From positions 1 to 64,000 of the forward strand of contig CAYYYF010000007.1 in the NCBI GenBank assembly GCA_964475945.1: a stretch of 64,000 bases of DNA. The letters run 5' to 3'. Shown here piece by piece: positions 25,147 to 34,233 of the stretch. Below the pieces are notes generated by a model that was not told the DNA's origin, searched no databases, and was given only the letters and a program-made list of their open reading frames with translations. The stretch is from JBBIQH01 sp964475945. Lineage in GTDB: Archaea > Thermoproteota > Nitrososphaeria > Nitrososphaerales > Nitrosocaldaceae. How positions within the stretch are numbered: the first letter of the stretch is position 1; every line of letters starts with the position of its first letter. The translations under genes were made by a program, and so were the position numbers.

Positions 25147-27549
25147 ATGAGTACTAGAAGGGTTACATTAAAGATAAAGGGTATGCACTGTGCTGGATGC
25201 ATAAGGGCAATACAGTCATACCTATCAGATATAGATGGTGTAAGTAGATGCGAGGTTAACCTAGCAACAGAGAGTGCTAGCATAGAGTTTGATGATTACA
25301 AGGTAAGCATAAAGGATATAGAGAAAGCTATAGAGGATGTTGGCTATAGTGTAGCATATGAGAAGTTAATGCTAAAGTTATCAGGGGTTAAGGATACCAA
25401 TGATGCATACATGCTTGAGAGTATGCTTAAAGGATTGGATGGTGTAAGGAGTGTATCTGTTAACCATGCAGACTCTAGCATGCTTGTAGAGTATAATCCA
25501 AGCATGGTAAGCCAAGCAAGTATAGTAAAAGTGATCAGAAGCCATGGTTATGATGCATCTGAGGATCTGCATGAGCATGATGATGAGTCTAGGATGCTTA
25601 AGATGCTATTCATAATAGGTACAGTGCTCTCAATACCCATTGAGCTATACAGTTACCCAGAGCACCTATCCTTCCTACCTTATGTTAATACTCGAGAATC
25701 AGCATATGCACTATTCATACTTGCTAGCATAGTTCAGACTCTCTTGGGCTACAGATTCTACTCTGATGCCTATAGGATAGCAAGGCTTAAGGGAGCAAAC
25801 ATGTCTACGCTAGTAGCAATAGGAACAAGTGCAGCATACATATTCAGTGCTATCAACACATTCCCTGAACCTAGATGGGGTAACATATACTACGATGCCT
25901 CTTCAGTAGTATTAACACTTGTAACCCTAGGCATGTATATTGAGCATAAAGGTAAGAGGAGGGCTAGCATGCTTGTTAGAAGGTTACTTGAGTTGCAACC
26001 AAGTAAGGTAAGAGTAGTTGTAGATGGTAAGGAGGTTGAGGTTAGCATAGATGAGGTTAAGGCAGGGGACATACTGCTTATAAGACCTGGGGAGAGGATA
26101 CCTGTAGATGGTATAGTTGTGGATGGGGAGTCTAGTGTTGATGAGTCTATGCTTACAGGGGAGTCTATACCAGTGGAGAAGGGTAAGGGTAGCAAGGTTA
26201 TAGGTGGTAGCATAAACATAGATGGTATACTTGTAATAAAGGCTACAGGGGTAGGGAGTGACTCATTCATAGCAACTACAATAAGGCTTATAGACGAGGC
26301 TCTAAGCAAGAAGCCTAGGATACAGAGGCTCATAGATAGGTTCTCTGCGTACTTTGCATTTATTACAATAGGTATAGCATCCGTAACATTCATCTCATGG
26401 TATTCTTTCACACAGGATCTAGGATTAGCACTTATACCTGCTATTGCAGTGCTTGTTGTTGCATGCCCATGCGCACTAGGACTTGCTACCCCATTGGCAG
26501 TAATGAATGGTATAGGCAGGGGGGCAGAGTATGGGGTAATATTCAAGGATGCCAATGCAATAGAGAGGATTGCAAAGGTAAATACCATACTCTTAGATAA
26601 GACAGGTACTCTTACCTATGGTAGACCAGAGGTTAGCGATGTGATAGTAAAAGCAGTGAGCAGTGTATCTGGCTATAGTATAGATAACATGGAACTCCTT
26701 GCTCTAGTAGCAATAGCAGAGAAGAACTCTGAGCATCCTATAGCAAGGGCTATAGTAAGGAAGGCTGCAGAATATGGCTTAAGGATAGATGATGCAAGTG
26801 AGTTCAAGGTATACCCAGGTAAAGGTGTAAGGGCATTATACAATGGTATAAGCATACATGTAGGCAAGGCTAGTTTTATAGAATCTCTAGGGATAGAATG
26901 CTCTAGAGTAAGAGATGATCTTGCTATGCTGCAGAGTAAAGGTAAGAGCACCGTAGTTATTGCTATCAATGGTGAGGCTGTAGGAGTAATAGGGCTTATA
27001 GATACAGTAAAGAAGGATGCCAAAGAGGCAATAGATGCATTCAAGGCTATGGGTTTGGATGTAGTAATGGTAACAGGTGATAATGAGAGTGCAGCAAGGT
27101 TAGTTGCATCCATGCTTGGTATTGAGCATGTTATAGCAGATCTTACGCCAAGCGGTAAGGCTAGTATTATAGAGGAGATGCAAAGGAAGGGTAAGATAGT
27201 AGCCATGGTTGGTGATGGTATAAACGATGCTGTTGCATTAACTCAAGCAGATGTTGGTATAGCATTGGGTGCAGGTACAGATATAGCAAAGGAGGCAGGG
27301 CATATAATAATAGTTAAGGATAGCCTTACGCTTGCTGCATTAACATTAGAGCTTGGTAGAAGGATAGTCAGCAAGGTTAAGCAGAATATATTCTATGCAT
27401 TTGTATATAACATTGCACTCATACCTTTAGCATCTCTAGGCATGCTTTACCCTGTCTATGCAGGTACTGCTATGGCCTTAAGTTCTATATCTGTTACAAC
27501 AAGTTCAATGCTGCTTAGGAGATTTAAGAGTAGGTATGTTAAGAGGTAG
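25147..27549 (+). CDS. copA: Copper-exporting P1B-type ATPase
   Basis: 800 residues. The first heavy-metal domain has GMHCAGC (Cys15, Cys18); a second HMA-like domain (about 75-140) lacks the CxxC pair, so it probably does not bind copper. Then eight predicted membrane helices with CPC at 440-442 (the Cu(I) site), TGES in the actuator domain, DKTGT with phosphorylated Asp484, HP in the nucleotide domain (SEHPIARAIV), and GDGINDA. Exports Cu(I) from the cytoplasm. Same direction as the TRASH regulator. Confidence 0.96.
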   Translation: MSTRRVTLKIKGMHCAGCIRAIQSYLSDIDGVSRCEVNLATESASIEFDDYKVSIKDIEKAIEDVGYSVAYEKLMLKLSGVKDTNDAYMLESMLKGLDGVRSVSVNHADSSMLVEYNPSMVSQASIVKVIRSHGYDASEDLHEHDDESRMLKMLFIIGTVLSIPIELYSYPEHLSFLPYVNTRESAYALFILASIVQTLLGYRFYSDAYRIARLKGANMSTLVAIGTSAAYIFSAINTFPEPRWGNIYYDASSVVLTLVTLGMYIEHKGKRRASMLVRRLLELQPSKVRVVVDGKEVEVSIDEVKAGDILLIRPGERIPVDGIVVDGESSVDESMLTGESIPVEKGKGSKVIGGSINIDGILVIKATGVGSDSFIATTIRLIDEALSKKPRIQRLIDRFSAYFAFITIGIASVTFISWYSFTQDLGLALIPAIAVLVVACPCALGLATPLAVMNGIGRGAEYGVIFKDANAIERIAKVNTILLDKTGTLTYGRPEVSDVIVKAVSSVSGYSIDNMELLALVAIAEKNSEHPIARAIVRKAAEYGLRIDDASEFKVYPGKGVRALYNGISIHVGKASFIESLGIECSRVRDDLAMLQSKGKSTVVIAINGEAVGVIGLIDTVKKDAKEAIDAFKAMGLDVVMVTGDNESAARLVASMLGIEHVIADLTPSGKASIIEEMQRKGKIVAMVGDGINDAVALTQADVGIALGAGTDIAKEAGHIIIVKDSLTLAALTLELGRRIVSKVKQNIFYAFVYNIALIPLASLGMLYPVYAGTAMALSSISVTTSSMLLRRFKSRYVKR

Positions 27550-27554
27550 TCTAG

Positions 27555-29084
27555 TTACTGCTTGCANNNNNNNNNNNNNNNNNNNNNNNNNNNNNNNNNN
27601 NNNNNNNNNNNNNNNNNNNNNNNNNNNNNNNNNNNNNNNNNNNNNNNNNNNNNNNNNNNNNNNNNNGTAGTATTAGCAGTAGTATTAGCAGTAGTATTAG
27701 CAGTAGTATTAGCAGTAGTATTAGCAGTAGTATAGCTTGTTGATGGGTCATAAGCCCATCTTGCACCCCTCCCTTCATGCTTTGTCTTCTCCCAATATAC
27801 CTCCTCGAATATGCACTGATATAATGCTCTATATGCAGCTATAGGCATCATAATATTCATGTATATAAATGCATAAGGTATATCCTTGATAGCAAACCTT
27901 ATACCCTCTAGCTTAGCGCCCATGAACCATGTTACATAATATATTAAATTGAAGAGCAAGGGTGCTATAGCATAGGATGGGAATAGGTTCTCTGTAAGAG
28001 TAGTATTCAATACATGCGTATACTCAAGTAGCCAGAGTACTGTAAAAGAGTATGCTACAAAGCTTAATGCTACAACCAATGGTGCTATAAGCATACCTAG
28101 AGTTGCTAGAATATTTGCTAAACCTATCCTCCTTATTATAGATGGCCTGAATAGAATTGGCAGGTAAGTGTATAGGCTCTGCAACCATCCCCTATACCAT
28201 CTACTCCTCTGCCTTATCCATGCCTTTAATCTAACAGGTGCCTCCTCCCAATGTCTAGCATCAACCACACCTATACTCTTACCAGCAAGTAATAACCTTA
28301 CGGCAAGCTCAGCATCTTCAGCAAGGTTCAATGGGTTCCATACACCAACCTCTTTGAGTACTGAGCGCTTAAGATAGTTCCCTGTACCCCCTAATGGTGT
28401 ATACAACCCTAGCCTTGCTCTACCATTCAACCATATCCTAAACCATCCAGCATACTCTATAGCAAACATCGTTGAGATCCAACTATCGTTAATATTGCTT
28501 GTTAGTAGCATAACCTGAACAACATCATACTTGCTAAGGGCATCAACAACCTTATGAAGCAGATCATACTCAAGTATATCCTCAGCATCAACTACCCCTA
28601 TCACATCACCTGTGCATAATGCTAATGAATCGTTAAGTGCACTAGGCTTTGTAGGGAAGTAATTCTGTCTTAAGAGAACTTTAACATTCTCTGGGTATCT
28701 ATGCTGGTAGTAGTATGCTATCCTTGCCATATCCTCATCCTCTGTTACAACTATAACCTCCTTCTTCTCTAATGGGTAACTGTTGTGGAGTAGTGCAGCC
28801 TCTATGGTTCTACTTACTATAGGCTCTGCCCTAACAGGTATTATCAGAGATATCTTTGGATACTCAACCACAATCTTATCATTATTATTGCTAATACTCT
28901 TACCAACATAGGGTCTTCTTATACCAGTATAGAATATTATGAGATGGTATGCACCCCATGTTATATACAATATGGTTATGAAGTATACTATGAACCTTAA
29001 AAGCCAATCTAACATTATATATCCTACTATAAGTAAAGAGGCTATGAAGGATAGGAATATTGTAATCTTATACCCTACATACAA
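27555..29084 (-). CDS. Membrane glycosyltransferase, family 2, with Thr/Ala/Asn repeat tail (spans gap)
   Basis: Two N-terminal membrane helices (about 7-50), then a GT2 domain: PKISLIIPVRAEP, GVVDAEDILE (DxD-like), LAEDAELAVRL, and RQRSRWYRGWLQ equivalent to the Q/RxxRW motif of processive beta-glycosyltransferases; four further helices follow. The C-terminus runs into a 12-base tandem repeat that encodes TANT units and then the N gap, so the true length and the last residues are unknown. It overlaps the TackOD1 gene by 17 bases and is downstream of it. Probably makes an extracellular polysaccharide or modifies the cell surface. Confidence 0.8.
   Translation of the reverse strand: MYVGYKITIFLSFIASLLIVGYIMLDWLLRFIVYFITILYITWGAYHLIIFYTGIRRPYVGKSISNNNDKIVVEYPKISLIIPVRAEPIVSRTIEAALLHNSYPLEKKEVIVVTEDEDMARIAYYYQHRYPENVKVLLRQNYFPTKPSALNDSLALCTGDVIGVVDAEDILEYDLLHKVVDALSKYDVVQVMLLTSNINDSWISTMFAIEYAGWFRIWLNGRARLGLYTPLGGTGNYLKRSVLKEVGVWNPLNLAEDAELAVRLLLAGKSIGVVDARHWEEAPVRLKAWIRQRSRWYRGWLQSLYTYLPILFRPSIIRRIGLANILATLGMLIAPLVVALSFVAYSFTVLWLLEYTHVLNTTLTENLFPSYAIAPLLFNLIYYVTWFMGAKLEGIRFAIKDIPYAFIYMNIMMPIAAYRALYQCIFEEVYWEKTKHEGRGARWAYDPSTSYTTANTTANTTANTTANTTANTXXXXXXXXXXXXXXXXXXXXXXXXXXXXXXXXXXCKQ
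27567..27666. other. Assembly gap (100 N)
   Basis: Exactly 100 unspecified bases, a standard scaffold placeholder. It directly abuts a 12-base tandem repeat, which is the likely reason the assembly broke. The real size is unknown. Confidence 0.99.
27667..27731. repeat. 12-bp tandem repeat (GTAGTATTAGCA) beside the gap
   Basis: Five consecutive copies of GTAGTATTAGCA and a partial sixth. On the minus strand each copy encodes four residues (Thr-Ala-Asn-Thr), so the repeat extends the C-terminal tail of the glycosyltransferase without changing frame. More copies probably lie in the gap. Confidence 0.95.
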
Positions 29085-30000
29085 TACCCCCTACCTCTCT
29101 TAGTATAGCATCAACTATACCAATACCATCTAGCATTACTAACCTTATGTTATACCTGCTTAAGAGCATGAGTATGTTGCCATCTATACCCTTGTCTGGT
29201 GTTAGTATTATAAAACTGCTGGGTATATCCATTGCCTTTGTAATAACCTTGAACCAGTCCATAGCATTTGCATTTGTTACGTAATCTACTGCTATTACCA
29301 TATTATCATACTTGATGTATAGTGCTACTGTATGCTCAACATTGCTTAAGCCCTTTACCTTACATAATAGATCAACCTGTATTCTATCATATGCCTTTAC
29401 TAACCTATCCCTTGCATGGAGTAGATCCTCATATATCTTAACGAACTTCTTTGCCTCATTACTTAACTTGTAGCATGTAACCTTCTCTATGTTAAGATCG
29501 TAAGGGTTTGATATATGGCTATTTATGCATACTATGCCTATAAGAGGGAACTGGGTTATTGTATTGCATTTGATGCATTTAAACCCATACCCTGGTCTAC
29601 CATAGTCTATACCAACCCTGCTAAAATGCTTTGAGCACTTTGGGCATATATACACACCATTCTTAACTATAACATCCTTTAATGGGAATATGCTATTACA
29701 GTCATAATGCACCAATAGATCATTCTTCTCTAACATGCTGTTCTTGCATGAAGGGCAGAGGATCATGGTTGCTAATGCAGTGCTATTGCATATACTACAT
29801 GAAGGATAATACTCATACCCAGAGGGTATAATAATGCCACTCTGCTCCAACTCAGATAACTGCTCCTTGCTTAACTCTATGCCTTCAACCTCATATACTA
29901 CTCCAAGGTTCTTTACTACAGGCTTTATCGTATTATCAAGTGATCTGAATAGCAATAGCATCTTTGCTAGATCATGCATAGATAAAGCAATAGTATGCAT
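29068..30000 (-). CDS. TackOD1-type zinc-ribbon protein
   Basis: 310 residues. Two zinc-ribbon blocks: CSICNSTALATMILCPSC near residue 68-85, and YICPKCSKHF with FKCIKCNT further on. They are followed by a helical linker and a C-terminal alpha/beta domain (VEHTVALYIKYDNMVIAVDYV, then IILTPDKG). This fits the thaumarchaeal output domain TackOD1, found in predicted archaeal signalling proteins. Function is unknown. Translation may begin at residue 8 (29979). It overlaps the glycosyltransferase gene by 17 bases, so it may control or assist cell-surface polymer synthesis. Confidence 0.6.
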   Translation of the reverse strand: MHTIALSMHDLAKMLLLFRSLDNTIKPVVKNLGVVYEVEGIELSKEQLSELEQSGIIIPSGYEYYPSCSICNSTALATMILCPSCKNSMLEKNDLLVHYDCNSIFPLKDVIVKNGVYICPKCSKHFSRVGIDYGRPGYGFKCIKCNTITQFPLIGIVCINSHISNPYDLNIEKVTCYKLSNEAKKFVKIYEDLLHARDRLVKAYDRIQVDLLCKVKGLSNVEHTVALYIKYDNMVIAVDYVTNANAMDWFKVITKAMDIPSSFIILTPDKGIDGNILMLLSRYNIRLVMLDGIGIVDAILREVGGIVCRV

Positions 30001-30065
30001 GAATAAGAGGTTATGTTAATTATGAAGATTACATACTAGCAGATGATCCATTGTATCATTCTATG

Positions 30066-31073
30066 CTACTCAAGCCTCTTGAACCTAATCCTTAGTATGC
30101 CATTTAGGTAGTGTATGGATAATGGTTGCTCATATACCTTAACCCTTAGCATTGCCTTACCAGAGTAGTGCCTAAACCCATCCTCTGTAGTAGCATCTAT
30201 GCTTACTAGAGTATTATCTGTAACACTTACAGCAATGCTACGCTCATCTGCACCAGGCATCTCTGCTAGAAGCTCGACCATATCATGTGTTATTATACCC
30301 TCTATGCGTAATGGCCTTAGCACATGCTCCCTAGTGCCTGTATATCCTTCACTCTTTGCTCTTCTTCCTATTCCCCCATACCTAACCCTTGCCCTTACAA
30401 TATACTTGTATGCAAATCCAAATGCCATTCCAGCAACGAAGCCACCTATATGAGCAAGGTATGCAACCCCTCCACCAGCACCTAATAATGCTGCTATTAG
30501 TTGGTATATGAACCATAGGAAGAGGTACGCAAATGCAGGTATCCTTGTTGTTGTTATAAAGAAGAATAATACAAGTGTAATTATCCTTGCATGAGGGAAG
30601 ATAAGCATGTATGCCCCAAGCACACCAGAGATAGCCCCTGATGCACCAACAGCTGGTATAAGCAGTTGCTCCCCTCCAGCATTCATAGCCCATGCAAGAT
30701 GAGCTATAGCAGCAGCAAAGCCCCATAGCAGATATGATGCAAGGTACTTTGCATGCCCAAACCTATCCTCTATATTATCCCCAAATACCCAGAGGAAGAG
30801 CATGTTACCTAGTATATGCATTATACCTCCATGCATGAACATGGATGTAAAGACTGGGATCATCGCATCAACATAGTTACCACTACTGATATCATCCAAG
30901 AACCTAGCAGATACGAAGCCATGGTTCATGAATATCTCAAGCATTGCCCTCTGGTTAGTAAAGAACCTAGTTGCTATAGCCTCCCATATGAATACCATAA
31001 AGTTTACTGCTATAAGTGCATAGTTTACATACGGCCTTGTAGTCCTAGGGTTCTCATCGTAGAGAGGAAACAT
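30066..31073 (-). CDS. Rhomboid protease fused to a C-terminal Hsp20-like domain
   Basis: 335 residues. The rhomboid core has HGGIMHILGNMLFLWVFGDN (81-100), the catalytic Ser145 in GASGAISG and His208 in AYLAHIGG, with about six membrane helices up to about 230. After a basic linker, residues 258-335 look like an alpha-crystallin domain: HDMVELLAEMPGADERSI, strands, and a final NGILRIRFK, the GILxI/V signature. The fusion would tie intramembrane proteolysis to recognition of unfolded segments in the cytoplasm. Transcribed upstream of the TackOD1 gene, 65 bases away. Confidence 0.85.
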   Translation of the reverse strand: MFPLYDENPRTTRPYVNYALIAVNFMVFIWEAIATRFFTNQRAMLEIFMNHGFVSARFLDDISSGNYVDAMIPVFTSMFMHGGIMHILGNMLFLWVFGDNIEDRFGHAKYLASYLLWGFAAAIAHLAWAMNAGGEQLLIPAVGASGAISGVLGAYMLIFPHARIITLVLFFFITTTRIPAFAYLFLWFIYQLIAALLGAGGGVAYLAHIGGFVAGMAFGFAYKYIVRARVRYGGIGRRAKSEGYTGTREHVLRPLRIEGIITHDMVELLAEMPGADERSIAVSVTDNTLVSIDATTEDGFRHYSGKAMLRVKVYEQPLSIHYLNGILRIRFKRLE

Positions 31074-31159
31074 ACCCTAGATTAGATCAACCCATTATTA
31101 TTAATTATGGAATCTTGTTATGTAAGAATGCTAATATTATGGTATTGCAACCTTAACCT

Positions 31160-31339
31160 ATGCCACTCATAACCATATCCCTATGGCCTGGTAGGACGCA
31201 GCAGCAGAAGGAGGAGTTGGCAAAGGCTATAACAGATGCAGTAACAAAGGTATTGGGTAGCAAGAAGGAGCATGTTATAATAGTATTCCAGGATACCCCT
31301 AAGGAGAACTGGTATGTAGCTGGTAACCCATTAACCTAA
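31160..31339 (+). CDS. 4-oxalocrotonate tautomerase-family small enzyme
   Basis: 59 residues, MPLITISLWPGRTQQQKEEL at the start: Pro2 is the catalytic base of the 4-OT family, exposed after Met removal. The remainder (AKAITDAV, then HVIIVFQDTPKENWYVAG) follows the family. The substrate is unknown; tautomerases act on keto-enol acids. It lies 11 bases upstream of the nitrilase gene, same strand, and is probably cotranscribed. Confidence 0.85.
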   Translation: MPLITISLWPGRTQQQKEELAKAITDAVTKVLGSKKEHVIIVFQDTPKENWYVAGNPLT

Positions 31340-31350
31340 CTGATATCACC

Positions 31351-32157
31351 ATGAGGATAGCCCTGGTGCAACTCAAGGCATCAACCAGCAAGGATGAGAA
31401 CCTTGCCAAGGTTGTAGAGTATATAAAGGAGGCAAGTAAGAGTAGTGCCAGACTGGTAGCGTTCCCAGAGTTTACGATGGCTTATACGCCAGTAGAGCAG
31501 AGTCTCGATGAGCTTTATAGTATAGCAGAGGATATAGATGGTAACTTTGTATCTACTATAAGGGAGGAGGCTAGGAGACATAGGATAAGCATACTAGTAA
31601 CAATCTATGAGAGAAGTCATGTAAAGAAGGTATACGATACTGCGCTACTTATATCAAGTGATGGCAGTATAACCTCAACCTATAGAAAGGTGCATCTATA
31701 CGATGCGCTAGGCTTTAAAGAGTCAGATAAGCTACTTGCAGGTGATGATATTGCAGTGCCAGTAAGTATAGATAACATTAGAACAGGGGTGATGATATGC
31801 TATGATGTAAGATTCCCTGAGATGGCTAGGATACTTGCGTTGCTAGGCTCTGAGATACTCCTAGTACCATCTGCATGGGTTCAAGGCAGCATGAAGGTTG
31901 AGCACTGGCAGACGATGCTCAAGGCTAGGGCAGTAGAGAATGGATGCTATGTTATAGCTCCAGATCAGGTTGGTAATATATACATAGGCCATAGCATGGC
32001 TATAGACCCCCTCGGGAAGGTTATGCTTGAGATGGATGGTAGCAGCGAGGGCTTGGGAGTAGTTGAGGTAAGCATAGATATTCTAAGGGATATTAGAGCA
32101 AGGCTGCCTCTGCTTATGAACAGGAGGGAGGATGTATACTCAAGGTACTTGAGGTAA
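31351..32157 (+). CDS. Carbon-nitrogen hydrolase (nitrilase superfamily)
   Basis: 268 residues with the Glu-Lys-Cys triad: Glu40 (FPEF), Lys113 (YRKVHLYD) and Cys150 (MICYDVRFPE). The closest general type is the omega-amidase/Nit group, which hydrolyses alpha-keto acid amides or damaged metabolites such as deaminated glutathione. The substrate cannot be set from sequence. It follows the tautomerase gene closely. Confidence 0.88.
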   Translation: MRIALVQLKASTSKDENLAKVVEYIKEASKSSARLVAFPEFTMAYTPVEQSLDELYSIAEDIDGNFVSTIREEARRHRISILVTIYERSHVKKVYDTALLISSDGSITSTYRKVHLYDALGFKESDKLLAGDDIAVPVSIDNIRTGVMICYDVRFPEMARILALLGSEILLVPSAWVQGSMKVEHWQTMLKARAVENGCYVIAPDQVGNIYIGHSMAIDPLGKVMLEMDGSSEGLGVVEVSIDILRDIRARLPLLMNRREDVYSRYLR

Positions 32158-32225
32158 CAATCTTTTATACTTTTAATCTCATAACCTTACTTACATTTTT
32201 ATATGACAGGTTAAGATAGGGTAGT

Positions 32226-33377
32226 ATGAACAGGGTATGTGTTATAGGTGCAGGGAGTACGAAGTATGGTAAGTTGAATGAGAGCATAGTTGAGCTTGCT
32301 GTAAGCGCTGCAAGGGATGCAATAAATACTGCAAATATTGAGCCTAAGGATATCCAATACTCTATAATATCAAATGTCTTTGGTGTTGCAGATAAGCAGG
32401 TGCATCTAGCCCCTGTTGTAATGAGCAATCTAGGTATACCTCATGTACCTGGGCTTACCGTAGAATCTGCATGTGGTAGTGGATCTATAGCGTTAAGAGA
32501 GGCATATGCAAATATTGCCGCTGGCTTTTATGATGCAGTGCTAGTTGTTGGTGTTGAGAAGGTTACCCATACAGGTACTGCAAGGTCTACAACTCTATTC
32601 TCATACTGCTCAGACTTCTTCTATGAGGGAGGAAGTGGAGTTACATTCCCAGGTTTATTTGCATCCATGGCTAGGGCATACATGTATAAGTATAAGGCGA
32701 GTGAAGAGGACCTTGCATTAGTTGCTGTTAAGAACCATGAGCATGGGCTACTGAATCCTAAAGCACACTTAAGGAAGAGAATAAGTGTTGATGATGTGCT
32801 TAAATCCCCTGTAGTAACAAGTCCATTGAAGTTACTTGACTGCTGCCCATTCTCTGATGGTGCAAGTGCAGTCATCCTTGCAAGCAAGGAGTTTGCTGAG
32901 CGTGTGGGCTCTGATTACATAGAGATAATAGGCTCTGGTAGGGGTGCATCGCCAGCAACGCTACAGGGCAGAGAGGATATAACAACCATACCGAGTACAA
33001 GGGCTGCAGCAGAGCAGGCATTCAAGCAGGCAAAGATAACGCCTAAAGATATTGACTTTGCTGAGGTCCATGACTGCTTTACAATAGCAGAGATAGTTGA
33101 TATAGAAGATCTTGGGTTCTTTGAGAAGGGTAAGGGTGTTGATGCTGTAAGGGAAGGTTTAACTAAACTACATGGTGAGATACCAATAAACCCATCAGGA
33201 GGCTTGAAGTCAAAGGGTCATCCTATAGGTGCTACAGGTGTAGGGCAGGTAGTAGAGGTCTATGAGCAGTTACTAGGCAAGGCAGGAGAGAGGCAGGTCA
33301 AGGGTGCAGAGATAGCGCTAACACATAACTTTGGTGCAACGGGTGCAAGCTGTGCCGTGCATATATTTAGGGTATAA
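32226..33377 (+). CDS. Thiolase family protein (acetyl-CoA acetyltransferase, SCP2-like)
   Basis: 383 residues. Nucleophile Cys83 in VESACGSGSIAL; HDCFTIAEI; and GGLKSKGHPIGATG with the catalytic His near residue 334. A DUF35 partner gene follows 14 bases downstream, as in the archaeal thiolase/HMG-CoA synthase/DUF35 complex that starts the mevalonate pathway by condensing two acetyl-CoA. HMG-CoA reductase is encoded 29 kb away; HMG-CoA synthase is not in the window, so a role in beta-oxidation-like or carbon-fixation chemistry is also possible. Confidence 0.93.
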   Translation: MNRVCVIGAGSTKYGKLNESIVELAVSAARDAINTANIEPKDIQYSIISNVFGVADKQVHLAPVVMSNLGIPHVPGLTVESACGSGSIALREAYANIAAGFYDAVLVVGVEKVTHTGTARSTTLFSYCSDFFYEGGSGVTFPGLFASMARAYMYKYKASEEDLALVAVKNHEHGLLNPKAHLRKRISVDDVLKSPVVTSPLKLLDCCPFSDGASAVILASKEFAERVGSDYIEIIGSGRGASPATLQGREDITTIPSTRAAAEQAFKQAKITPKDIDFAEVHDCFTIAEIVDIEDLGFFEKGKGVDAVREGLTKLHGEIPINPSGGLKSKGHPIGATGVGQVVEVYEQLLGKAGERQVKGAEIALTHNFGATGASCAVHIFRV

Positions 33378-33391
33378 CCAAGTGAGTCGGA

Positions 33392-33760
33392 ATGATACCA
33401 AGGAGCGAGTTCATAGCAAAGCTTAATGAAGGGAAGGTTCTACTGTATAGATGTAGTAAATGCAGCAATCTACAACTTGCAACAATAGTGCTATGTAGCA
33501 AGTGTGGCTCAAAGGATCTTGAGGTTGTAGAGTCCAAAGGGGAGGGTAGAGTTGTCACATTCACAATACTTCATGTATCCCCAGAAGGGTTTGAGAAGTA
33601 TACTCCATATGCATGGGCAATTGCTAGACTTGATGAGGGTGTAAACATCTCAGGGTTTATAGATGTTAAGAGCCCAAAGGATCTACCATTGGACTCTAGG
33701 GTAAAGATTGCTGGGTATGATGAGCGTGGAATAGTGATGAAGATAGTAGATAGAAGATAG
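33392..33760 (+). CDS. DUF35 OB-fold/zinc-ribbon partner of thiolase
   Basis: 122 residues: rubredoxin-like zinc ribbon with Cys21, Cys24, Cys35 and Cys38, then an OB-fold (EGRVVTFTILHVSPEGFEKYTPYAWAIARLDEG in sequence order). DUF35 proteins hold acyl-CoA transfer between thiolase and HMG-CoA synthase in archaea. Directly downstream of the thiolase gene in one operon. Confidence 0.92.
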   Translation: MIPRSEFIAKLNEGKVLLYRCSKCSNLQLATIVLCSKCGSKDLEVVESKGEGRVVTFTILHVSPEGFEKYTPYAWAIARLDEGVNISGFIDVKSPKDLPLDSRVKIAGYDERGIVMKIVDRR

Positions 33761-33818
33761 CAAGTAAAATAATCCTTACTCAATTATTTGATTGGTTTGC
33801 TAACAAGATTTTATTATA

Positions 33819-33995
33819 ATGTCATCAAGTATGCATATGCCAATAGAGGTTGTGTGCAGCAAGTGTGGTTCTGTAATATATAAGATGGTTATGCTGAAGC
33901 CTATAAAGGATGTGCTTAAAGCATATACGTCTAGATGCCCTAACTGTAGAGCACAACTGCTTAGCGAGTTTATTATAGAGGTAAGCAGAGTATGA
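33819..33995 (+). CDS. Small zinc-ribbon protein, 58 residues
   Basis: Begins MSSSMHMPIEVVCSKCGSVI and has a second CPNC after about 24 residues (Cys13, Cys16, Cys40, Cys43), a simple zinc-ribbon layout. Translation could instead start at residue 5 or 7. 58 bases after the DUF35 gene on the same strand. No function can be assigned. Confidence 0.65.
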   Translation: MSSSMHMPIEVVCSKCGSVIYKMVMLKPIKDVLKAYTSRCPNCRAQLLSEFIIEVSRV

Positions 33996-34032
33996 ATTAA
34001 AGTGAATGAGAACTATGCATAATTATTTTAAA

Positions 34033-34227
34033 CTACTCTACAACTGAAGGCAGTGTTATGTACACCTCTTTACCATCATCACTCTTATCAACATGCATAC
34101 TCATCCTACTTGATACTCTAAGCCCATAGGGTTCTGCATGTATAACTGCAACTATCCTACCACCATCCCATACCTCTACAATATACTCATTGCTCTTACC
34201 ATACTCTAATGCTATTCTAAACTCCAT
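34033..34227 (-). CDS. Small hypothetical protein, 64 residues
   Basis: An all-beta pattern (MEFRIALEYGKSNEYIVEVWDGGRIVAVIHAEPYGLRV in sequence order) with no Cys and no membrane helix. I do not recognise it. It lies 6 bases downstream of the Rieske gene on the same strand, which argues that it is real and cotranscribed. Confidence 0.5.
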   Translation of the reverse strand: MEFRIALEYGKSNEYIVEVWDGGRIVAVIHAEPYGLRVSSRMSMHVDKSDDGKEVYITLPSVVE

Positions 34228-34233
34228 AGTTTA

